A stretch of DNA of 64,000 nucleotides from Jiulongibacter sp966250325 (GTDB lineage: Bacteria; Bacteroidota; Bacteroidia; Cytophagales; Spirosomataceae): NCBI GenBank assembly GCA_966250325.1, contig CBINGY010000002.1:62001-126000 (forward strand), in the 5' to 3' direction. Numbering within the stretch: position 1 is the stretch's first letter; every line of letters starts with the position of its first letter. The position numbers and the translations under genes are program-made. Below the pieces are notes generated by a model. The model searched no databases, was not told the origin of the DNA, and worked only from the letters and a program-made list of their open reading frames with translations. Shown here piece after piece: positions 44,111 to 50,991 of this stretch.

Positions 44111-44896
44111 ATGTTTCGAGTAGTCCTTGTTCTATTTTTTCTCTCATCGCTGGCTGCATTTTCACAGCGAACCGCTTTGATTGGAGCCATGCCCGAGGAA
44201 ATTGCCGGTTTGCAGGCACGTATGCAGAGCCTTAAAGAGGTGAAACGGCACGATATCGTTTTTTACAAAGGAAAACTGGCCGGTAAAAAAGTGGTGCTTA
44301 TGAAATGTGGAGTGGGCAAGGTCAATGCGGCCTATTCCACGGCATTGCTGTTAGAGAATTTCAAAATTACTGCGATTCTTTTCAGCGGCGTGGCTGGCGG
44401 AATAGAGCCAACGATAGTGCCGGGTGATGTGGTGATAGCAAGCTCCACCTTTCATCATGATTTTGCCCGACATCTGGCAGAAAACTATGAGGTAAGAGCT
44501 ACGTATAGTATGCAGGCTGGTCAAAAGAATCCAATGTACTTTAAATCGGACAGTACCTTATTTGACGTAGCCTTTAAGGCAGCAGAAAAAATAAGCTATA
44601 CGGAAGTGGCTGGTCATAAGCCGGAGGTTTTTACGGGCAAAATAGCTACCGGAGATGTATTTCTGAGTAATGCAGCCAAGGCCCGCGAGCTTTTTGAGAA
44701 TTTTGATGCCATTGCTGTGGAAATGGAAGGAGCGGCAGTGGCTCAGATTGCTTATCAGCGGAGTGTTCCGTGTTTGATTATCCGGTCAATAAGCGACAAC
44801 GCCAATAACGAAGCCCACGTGGATTTCAATGTTTTCAAATATCCGGCAGCGGAAAATGCCGCTTTATTGGTGGAAGAGATTTTGAAGGGGATGTGA
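44111..44896 (+). CDS. mtnN: Exported MTA/SAH nucleosidase
   Basis: 261 residues. A signal peptide (MFRVVLVLFFLSSLAAFSQ) precedes a standard 5'-methylthioadenosine/S-adenosylhomocysteine nucleosidase: ALIGAMPEEIAGL (catalytic Glu), MKCGVGKVNAAYSTALLL, LFSGVAGG, AVEMEGAAVAQ and RSISDNANNEAH (catalytic Asp in SDN). It cleaves MTA, SAH or 5'-deoxyadenosine to adenine plus a thio- or deoxyribose. Periplasmic location is unusual for the family, which is normally cytoplasmic, but fits cooperation with the adenine-type permease upstream. Confidence 0.92.
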   Translation: MFRVVLVLFFLSSLAAFSQRTALIGAMPEEIAGLQARMQSLKEVKRHDIVFYKGKLAGKKVVLMKCGVGKVNAAYSTALLLENFKITAILFSGVAGGIEPTIVPGDVVIASSTFHHDFARHLAENYEVRATYSMQAGQKNPMYFKSDSTLFDVAFKAAEKISYTEVAGHKPEVFTGKIATGDVFLSNAAKARELFENFDAIAVEMEGAAVAQIAYQRSVPCLIIRSISDNANNEAHVDFNVFKYPAAENAALLVEEILKGM

Positions 44897-44978
44897 TTTT
44901 GACAGTTCTGGTTATTTGACAAACGGTCTGATCAAAATTATTCTTAAGAAAGCCTATATTAACAACTGTAAACCAAAA

Positions 44979-45001
44979 CGGCGAAGGTCGATCCTTCACC
45001 G
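44979..45001. terminator. Candidate bidirectional terminator after mtnN
   Basis: Hairpin CGGCGAAGG ... CCTTCACCG (44979-44987 and 44993-45001, one mismatch). T-rich bases follow on the minus strand (TTTTGG) and, after a gap, on the plus strand (GTTTTTC). It separates convergent transcripts. Confidence 0.5.
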
Positions 45002-45029
45002 CTATGGTTTCGAGTTTTTCATTGGATGA

Positions 45030-45743
45030 TTAATCGCATTTTGCCAGCACTTCCTTCGCCAGTTCTATGGCCAGTTTCTTATTAGCTTCGCTGTCTGCAC
45101 CTACATTGCACACTATTTTAAAGGTTTTTTCGCCAACGAGAATAATGAGAGCATTATCTCTGGCATCCCATGAAGCGGCATTTCCCAGGCCATTTACATC
45201 TTCATATTTAGCTCCTTCGGCCAGACCTTTGGCCATACTCATGGCAGAGCCTGTGGTTTCCATGTTTACATTTTCGTTTTTCGAAACTTGCTCTTCGGCC
45301 TTGTTAAAAGCGTCATCGAGCTCTGCCTGGGTGGGTGTGTGGTAAAACGCTTTGAAAGATGCCACAGGATTTTCCCTACTCATTATGGTATAGAGATCGT
45401 CACCCAGCCACTTGATACCAATTTCATTTTCGAGTGGAACCTCCATTTTCTGACCTAATATTTCCATCGTTTTTGTGCGGTCACTGGCCCATGTATAGAG
45501 GTATGAATCTTGTTTCTGTCTTTTTGGATCGGTATTTTTATTGTATTGCTTCTTTGCTACAGACATATCTCCCTTGTAATGTTTTTGGATTGTTTCGAGG
45601 GGCAACAACTCGTCATATTTATCCATATACGAGAAAATGCAGTCTGAATTGGAAGCCACCGAAGCCTCATTTGAGCCTTCAGAATCTTTACTACTTCCAC
45701 AAGAGTAGCTTAAAATAGAAAGAACTAAAAGGGGGTATTTCAA
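45030..45743 (-). CDS. Lipoprotein, unknown function
   Basis: 237 residues with a lipoprotein signal ending LSYSCGSS (Cys near residue 15). The mature part is acidic and helical with no motif I know; EEQVSKNENVNME and WLGDDLYTIMSRENPVASF are typical stretches. It is one of four or five surface/lipoprotein genes on the minus strand from 49002 to 45030, with 33 bases to its upstream neighbour. Probably a periplasm- or outer-membrane-attached protein. Confidence 0.7.
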   Translation of the reverse strand: MKYPLLVLSILSYSCGSSKDSEGSNEASVASNSDCIFSYMDKYDELLPLETIQKHYKGDMSVAKKQYNKNTDPKRQKQDSYLYTWASDRTKTMEILGQKMEVPLENEIGIKWLGDDLYTIMSRENPVASFKAFYHTPTQAELDDAFNKAEEQVSKNENVNMETTGSAMSMAKGLAEGAKYEDVNGLGNAASWDARDNALIILVGEKTFKIVCNVGADSEANKKLAIELAKEVLAKCD

Positions 45744-45776
45744 AGTTTTTATTTTAAGATAATTAGCGTAGGATAC

Positions 45777-46268
45777 TTATTTGTAAGTCATTGAAAATTT
45801 GCAATTCTCCAGCTTTATTTCCGGATTTATGCCATCCCAGAGCATAGCATTTATTTCACCTTCCACCGTCTTCCCCCGCGTATATTTTGTAATTTTCATG
45901 GTACCGGAATTACCAAAATAGACTGCTCCGTTAAGAGTGACCACCAGCGATATTAGCTCCTGTTTTGAGGCCTCGGTGTTTAATTCATAGGTAGTATTAA
46001 TTTTTAGTTTTGAATCATCGAGCTCCAGAGATATGACATTGAAATCATCCACAGATCCATTGATTTGGATCAATGACAAGAACCCTCCGAAACTTATTTC
46101 TTTGGCTTCCCACGGCTTGCCATCCAGCGTAGCCTTCATGCTTCCGGAAATTTTCGGGTCTTTGTTATCGGAATCTTTGCTGTCATCGGGTGAAATTCCC
46201 AGTTTTCCACATGAGTTTAGCAATAGGCCCAGCAGAACTACGAACACTAAATTTGATTTGGTTTTCAT
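45777..46268 (-). CDS. Small lipoprotein, beta-rich (DUF6252-like), unknown function
   Basis: 163 residues. The signal ends LLNSCGKLG (lipobox Cys near 20), then an Asp/Ser/Lys linker, and a beta-rich domain with GSMKATLDGKPWEA, VTLNGAVYFG and a C-terminal strand KFSMTYK. The 'G-x-W-x-A' opening is typical of Bacteroidota DUF6252-type lipoproteins. It is 30 bases after the 213-residue lipoprotein gene, in the same transcript. Confidence 0.7.
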   Translation of the reverse strand: MKTKSNLVFVVLLGLLLNSCGKLGISPDDSKDSDNKDPKISGSMKATLDGKPWEAKEISFGGFLSLIQINGSVDDFNVISLELDDSKLKINTTYELNTEASKQELISLVVTLNGAVYFGNSGTMKITKYTRGKTVEGEINAMLWDGINPEIKLENCKFSMTYK

Positions 46269-46298
46269 GTTAATTGCTATTAGTCAATCTGTTATGTA

Positions 46299-46940
46299 TT
46301 ATTTAATGATTTCTTCCCTGTTAAGACCCAGGCATTGAATGACCGGCGAAGTAATCGTTACTTTTCCTTTGATGCTTTTCCAGGTTTCCGGTTTTTCTGT
46401 ATCCTGTGGCAGACCTCCTTTGGCATCGATCTCAAATTGGGCGATATTTTCATTGAGTTTCAGGATGGTCATGGTACCCTCATAAGGCATAGGGCTGGCT
46501 TCCATCCCGACTTCAGAGATCTTCATGAAAACGAGACTTGCGGCAGGTACGCCCTCGGTTTTGGCATTGGAAACAGCAAAACGAGCCTGTAGGGGCAGCG
46601 TAAAATCTGTGTCAAAGTTGGAAAAAACTCCCATAAGGGAAGTTCCTTTCTCATCGACCAGCTGAAAGGAGAGATTAAGCTCCCCGGATGATTTTTGAGC
46701 CATGATGGTGCCCGTAAATGTTTCATTGCTCAGAATCATTTCCTTGCTGTCAAAGCGGAAACTGGCCTCTACTTTCTGGTCCTGAAAACTGCCCACTTTC
46801 GCAAGGTCAACTTCCTGCCCGGTTTGGCTTTCAACAACTTCTTCCAGGGCCGAGTTTATACTTTCCTGAGCCTGGTCTTTGGCACTCTGGCAGGCTGTGA
46901 GACTTAGCATGTATACCAGTAATACATAATTTATTTTCAT
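46299..46940 (-). CDS. Lipoprotein, unknown function
   Basis: 213 residues with the signal MKINYVLLVYMLSLTACQSA (lipobox Cys 17), then an Ala/Gln/Glu helical segment and a beta-rich domain (SGELNLSFQLVDEKGTSLMG, PYEGTMTILKLNENIAQFEI). The last part resembles the strand arrangement of the following 163-residue lipoprotein (a G-K-x-T/E-G-E-I/V-T-type strand in both), so the two may be distant paralogues. It lies two bases downstream of the FG-GAP gene. Confidence 0.7.
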   Translation of the reverse strand: MKINYVLLVYMLSLTACQSAKDQAQESINSALEEVVESQTGQEVDLAKVGSFQDQKVEASFRFDSKEMILSNETFTGTIMAQKSSGELNLSFQLVDEKGTSLMGVFSNFDTDFTLPLQARFAVSNAKTEGVPAASLVFMKISEVGMEASPMPYEGTMTILKLNENIAQFEIDAKGGLPQDTEKPETWKSIKGKVTITSPVIQCLGLNREEIIK

Positions 46941-46942
46941 GG

Positions 46943-48277
46943 TTATTTGTATTTGATATAGTTTAATTGAGCGGGGTTGATAAAATTCGAAGTGAAATAG
47001 AAGATATATTCAGAGGTGATAGCCAGATAATCTGAGATAAACTGCGGACCGGTTTCCTGACCATTTATTTTCATCAGGTAATTGACCTGCTTATCGTTGG
47101 CTTCAACAAGGTAAAGTTCACGCTGAAAGGAATTTTTGGTATGTATAGCCAGAATGTGGTTCCTGTATGCAGCCAGTGATTCAGGAAACCGGCCATTTAT
47201 TAATTCGGGATTATAAATCAATGTGGTATATCCATTTATTCCCAATACAGAAATTGACCCGAGCACTGAGTTGGTTTCGACACCAGTTAGCCCTACCAGA
47301 ATAAGGCTATCTGTTATGGCTAAAGCTTCGCCGACCCGGCTTCCCGAAGTGTTTGAATTATCGTAAATGGGAATTTTCGGGGTCCATACGTTATTCTCAA
47401 ATTTGTAGAGATAAGCAACACCCAGTATATCTGCAATCCCTGTTATAGTGAACGGAGCCCCAATGAGCAGGTCGGTACCATTAAGGGCTACCTTTCTTCC
47501 AAAGCCTTTGTCAATGGTAGGGTTAGGAGACTCAATGATTGATTCAAACCATACAGGATTGCCCAAAACCGTGGTTCTTCTGAAGGCATACACCCTTCCC
47601 ACATTTTGATTCTGCTGGGTATCTACTCCAGGGGCTCCTGCCATCAGGTTAGACCCATCCAGATCAATGGAATATCCAAACTGATCTCCGGAACTACCAT
47701 TGCTTGCGGTAATTTTATTTCTCTGAAGCCAGGTGCCGTTTACCATTTCAAAAATATAGACAGCTCCTTTAAGAAGGTCGTTAGAGGCAGCAATGGCAAT
47801 CCGGTTACCCGAAATATCTACCGCACTTCCAAATCGTGCACCGGGGTTTGAATCATTTGCGGTTAAATAATTCTGAAATACCCAGGCATCATTCACAAGT
47901 CTGAAAATGGCCACATTTCCTGCATTATTATTGTTTGATGGGTTGCCAACAATTAGATAGCGATCATTTGCTGCAATGGGGCCTTCCGGAATTCCTTCAA
48001 TGACGGTAGGTTCGGGCTCCGCCTTCACTTTGTTAAACCCCGTTTTTCCATACACAAAAAGGGCCTGCACCGTGGTATCGAAAACTACCATTCCTTCGGC
48101 CGGGTTAGAGATGGCGGTTCGTTCTGCGGTGCTCATTCTCGGGGGAAGAAGTCCTTTTGAAGTACTGCGGGCATCTATTATGGCAGATGCTCCTGCAGAG
48201 GGATCAATTGTTACAGATTGCGAAAATGTACTGATCCAAATTGACGAAAATACAAAACTAAAAATGTATTTATTCAT
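46943..48277 (-). CDS. Exported FG-GAP repeat surface protein
   Basis: About 444 residues from ATG 48277, which has a good GAGGAG Shine-Dalgarno; the frame extends to 48313 but that would overlap the upstream gene. A signal peptide (MNKYIFSFVFSSIWISTFSQ) is followed by the Bacteroidota surface-protein motif SKGLLPPRMSTAERTAISNP, then repeated FG-GAP units (GARFGSAVDISGNRIAIAAS, GDQFGYSIDLDGSNLMAGAP, KGFGRKVALNGTDLLIGAP) likely forming a beta-propeller. It is likely outer-membrane or secreted, possibly adhesive. Confidence 0.8.
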   Translation of the reverse strand: MNKYIFSFVFSSIWISTFSQSVTIDPSAGASAIIDARSTSKGLLPPRMSTAERTAISNPAEGMVVFDTTVQALFVYGKTGFNKVKAEPEPTVIEGIPEGPIAANDRYLIVGNPSNNNNAGNVAIFRLVNDAWVFQNYLTANDSNPGARFGSAVDISGNRIAIAASNDLLKGAVYIFEMVNGTWLQRNKITASNGSSGDQFGYSIDLDGSNLMAGAPGVDTQQNQNVGRVYAFRRTTVLGNPVWFESIIESPNPTIDKGFGRKVALNGTDLLIGAPFTITGIADILGVAYLYKFENNVWTPKIPIYDNSNTSGSRVGEALAITDSLILVGLTGVETNSVLGSISVLGINGYTTLIYNPELINGRFPESLAAYRNHILAIHTKNSFQRELYLVEANDKQVNYLMKINGQETGPQFISDYLAITSEYIFYFTSNFINPAQLNYIKYK

Positions 48278-48282
48278 GGCAT

Positions 48283-49002
48283 TTACTCCTCGTAAGTGAT
48301 TAAAATTTTGCACGGTTTACTTCTGATTTCAGAACTGGCTGAACCCGAAAAGTTTCTTAACGAGATGGTTGAGTTGGTTACATATACATCAAACTGGTAA
48401 CCAAACAGATCGTTTCCGTCTTTTACCCAATAATTGGTATTGTACTCTACTAAGGCTTCTACTTTAAGAATTTTGGCCGGGGTAACGCCATGGGTTACAG
48501 TAATTTCACCATTCGGATAGCCACTATTTGCAGATGTTGTGCAGCCGCTGGTAAGCTTTTTTATTTTGATGGCAGGAGCATCAGAGCCGAGTTTGGTGAA
48601 ACCATTAACCTCCAGTTGTGACGTAGGAGTTTCAGTGCCTATTCCCACCTCACCTGTCTTTTTAATGAACAACCTTGTAAGCCAGTCTGAGTTTAGTGTT
48701 TGAAACGAAAAATTATTATAAGCTGAAATTGTAAACCAGTTCAATTCCTTAATGGCACCATTATTTCTTCCTAAACTCCCAAAATTGGTATTATCACTAT
48801 TTCTAAATAAAATACTTGGAGCATAAGATGGTGTTAAACATTCCAGGTATATTGAACCAATAAATGAAGGTTTTCTGAGTTGGAGGTCTGCCCCAAACTT
48901 GATGTTATCTGAATTGATAGAGGGGGAAGTATTTTGACCATGAACCATGAAATTGGAAATGGAAATAATAAAAAATACAGAAAGTGTTATTAAGTTTCTC
49001 AT
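48283..49002 (-). CDS. Exported surface / tail-fibre-like protein with VGIGT motif
   Basis: 239 residues with a signal peptide (MRNLITLSVFFIISISNFMV ending HGQ). The central motif KTGEVGIGTETPTSQLEVNG is the typical repeat seen at stalk ends of Bacteroidota surface and tail-fibre-like proteins. The C-terminal domain has GCTTSANSGYPNGEITVTHG and ends KILITYEE. It is first of the minus-strand surface gene run and sits 5 bases upstream of the FG-GAP gene. Confidence 0.75.
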   Translation of the reverse strand: MRNLITLSVFFIISISNFMVHGQNTSPSINSDNIKFGADLQLRKPSFIGSIYLECLTPSYAPSILFRNSDNTNFGSLGRNNGAIKELNWFTISAYNNFSFQTLNSDWLTRLFIKKTGEVGIGTETPTSQLEVNGFTKLGSDAPAIKIKKLTSGCTTSANSGYPNGEITVTHGVTPAKILKVEALVEYNTNYWVKDGNDLFGYQFDVYVTNSTISLRNFSGSASSEIRSKPCKILITYEE

Positions 49003-49014
49003 AATTAATTTATT

Positions 49015-49240
49015 CTACAGTTTTACAAATTCCACTCTCCTGTTGTTTGATTTACTTTGTGGGGTGGTTTGGGCTCAGAGGGCAGGCTTCCACCTTATCG
49101 AGGCCTTTGTCGACAGAGCTGTCAATCGCATTGTTTGTTCGGTCTGAAGCTTTTCGTTTAGCTACTTCCGTGGGGTCTGTTAGCTTAGCCTGTAAAGAAA
49201 GGCTTAGCAATACAGCGTTGAATGATAGAATTAGTTTCAT
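49015..49240 (-). pseudogene. OmpA-family gene with internal deletion
   Basis: The first 50 codons (signal peptide MKLILSFNAVLLSLSLQAK, then LTDPTEVAKRKASDRTNNAI and DKGLDKVE) match the usual start of Cytophagales OmpA-family proteins. A different frame ending at 49015 encodes AQTTPQSKSNNRRVEFVKL, the standard OmpA-domain C-terminus. The parts are joined around 49080-49090 out of frame, so several hundred central codons appear to have been lost, leaving a 62-residue ORF with an unrelated tail. Confidence 0.7.
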
Positions 49241-49315
49241 GTGTATGAATGCTTTCTTACTTGGTGTAGGAATGGGAGAAAAGTAAACTCCCGGTAATAA
49301 AAAAATTTTAAAGGT

Positions 49316-49648
49316 TTAGCCATGCCTTTTTAAGGCCCTGATTGTAAGCAGAAAGCCGTCTTTTCGTCTTCGGGCAAGTGTTCCTTTGAGATTTCCGTTC
49401 AGGAAAATCTCCGTTTCAGAGAAGTGGGTGCAATGCCTCAAATTAATCAGGCACGAGCGGTGAATGCGGTAAAAACGGTAGGGCTCAAAAATCCCTTCGC
49501 ATTGTTTGAGGGTTTTGGCCAATGTAATACGGCGGCCATTGCTAAAATAAAAAACACTGTAGTTTTCATTGGCTTCTACCATAATGACGTCCTCGGGGCT
49601 TACCCGGGCTTGTTTGAGGCCACGTATGTTTTTAAACTGGTATTTCAT
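49316..49648 (-). CDS. LytTR DNA-binding domain protein
   Basis: 110 residues, essentially one LytTR domain: EDVIMVEANENYSVFYFSNG, RRITLAKTLKQCEGIF, FYRIHRSCLINLRHC and a final LARRRKDGFLLTI. It has no receiver, so it may respond to a separate signal or act constitutively. LytTR proteins bind direct repeats in promoters. It is divergent from the ECF sigma gene with 106 bases between, where both promoters must lie. Confidence 0.85.
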   Translation of the reverse strand: MKYQFKNIRGLKQARVSPEDVIMVEANENYSVFYFSNGRRITLAKTLKQCEGIFEPYRFYRIHRSCLINLRHCTHFSETEIFLNGNLKGTLARRRKDGFLLTIRALKRHG

Positions 49649-49754
49649 GACATCTTTTTAGGCTTTAGTGTGGCATCGTCTAAAAAGTAAACCGCCGTAA
49701 AATAAATAATTATGTATGTTTACTTTCGGGATGAAATTATACCAATAAGCAAAA

Positions 49755-50270
49755 GTGACGGAGATTGAGAAGCTACGGCAGCGGGAACCCGAGACGGTAG
49801 AAAGGTTATATCTAAGTTACAAAAGCAGCTTTCTTCAGTTTGCATCAAAGTATCCACTGAGTAGGGAGGATCTTTTGGATATCTACCAGGATGCCTTTGT
49901 GGCCATGATGGAAAATGCGGATAAGGGGCGGCTTGACAATCTGAAGTCAGAATTGAAGACGTATGTATTTTCAATTGGTAAATACATGATATTCAGCAGA
50001 CTGAAGAAGCCTCTGACTTACGATCTGGAAAATCTGCATGAGAATTTTGAATTTGAAGACCCTAGCAATTCGGAAGAGTTGGTTTTAAGACTGGAACAGA
50101 AGCTGGGGCAGCTGGGGGAGCAATGTTACAGGATTCTAAGAATGTTTTATTACGAAAACCTAAAGTTGGATGAGATCCTGGAAAGGAGTTCGTATCAGTC
50201 AAAAGATGTACTCAAAAGCCAGAAGGCCCGGTGCATCAAACAGTTGAAAGAGATGCTACAAAAGAATTAA
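49755..50270 (+). CDS. ECF-type RNA polymerase sigma factor
   Basis: 171 residues. Region 2: SREDLLDIYQDAFVAMMENA, LKTYVFSIGKYMIFSRLKKP. Region 4: GEQCYRILRMFYYENLKLDE followed by the recognition helix SSYQSKDVLKSQKARCIKQL. The start is GTG 49755 in this reading; no in-frame ATG is closer. It is followed one base after the stop by a membrane TPR protein that may be its anti-sigma partner, and by a convergent CHAT protease gene, a grouping often seen in Bacteroidota. Confidence 0.88.
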   Translation: MTEIEKLRQREPETVERLYLSYKSSFLQFASKYPLSREDLLDIYQDAFVAMMENADKGRLDNLKSELKTYVFSIGKYMIFSRLKKPLTYDLENLHENFEFEDPSNSEELVLRLEQKLGQLGEQCYRILRMFYYENLKLDEILERSSYQSKDVLKSQKARCIKQLKEMLQKN

Positions 50271-50271
50271 C

Positions 50272-50991
50272 ATGGAGGAACTGCTGGAAAAATATTTTGA
50301 GAATACACTTACTGATGAGGAGCAAGAGTCTCTGAAGGAAAAACTGGCTACAGATGCCTCGTTCAGAGAAGAATTTGAGTTTCATAAGAGCCTTCGGCAA
50401 GGTATTCATTTCAAAGAGCGGAATGAGCTCAAAAGCATGCTCAACGAGATTGATCGGCGATCTGAGGAGGTCCGGTTTGAAGTACATAAGAATTCATCTT
50501 TCTGGAAATATGCAGCAGCGGTGGCTATTTTGGTTATGGCTGGGGTGGGCATTTATTCCTATCAAAATGAGGGAAATACCAATGAGGAATTATATGTGGC
50601 CTATTACCAGACCTATCCCAATGTAGTGGCTCCCAATGTTCGTGGCAAGAATGTTGAAGGCATTAAAAATGACGCATTTAAGGCCTACGAAGCAGAAGAT
50701 TACCCGGAGGCTGTCCGTTTATTTGAACAGCTGGGCCGGGAGGAATTTGCCGTTTTTTACACCGCCGTTTCCTGTTTGGAAATCAATGAAAATCAAAGGG
50801 CTATTGAACTGCTGAACTCCCGGGAGTTTAATGAAAGCCCCTATCCCTTTCAAACCTACAGCAAATGGTATCTTGCACTAGCCTATCTGAAAACCGATAA
50901 GAAAGATGCTGCAAAAATGATTTTGAAGGAACTGGCAGCTACCGAAAATCCGCAGCAAACCAAGGCATCGGAGCTTTTAGCCAGGCTTTGA
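50272..50991 (+). CDS. Membrane-anchored TPR protein, probable anti-sigma partner
   Basis: 239 residues: an N-terminal 75-residue zinc-less helical domain (MEELLEKYFENTLTDEEQES, similar in layout to the cytoplasmic end of anti-sigma factors), a single membrane helix near 80-98 (WKYAAAVAILVMAGVGIYS), and periplasmic TPR repeats (AFKAYEAEDYPEAVRLFEQL, AIELLNSREF, WYLALAYLKTDKKDAAKMIL). It starts one base after the sigma gene, so it is co-expressed. Its last 15 bases overlap the convergent CHAT gene. Role as sigma inhibitor is inferred. Confidence 0.8.
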   Translation: MEELLEKYFENTLTDEEQESLKEKLATDASFREEFEFHKSLRQGIHFKERNELKSMLNEIDRRSEEVRFEVHKNSSFWKYAAAVAILVMAGVGIYSYQNEGNTNEELYVAYYQTYPNVVAPNVRGKNVEGIKNDAFKAYEAEDYPEAVRLFEQLGREEFAVFYTAVSCLEINENQRAIELLNSREFNESPYPFQTYSKWYLALAYLKTDKKDAAKMILKELAATENPQQTKASELLARL

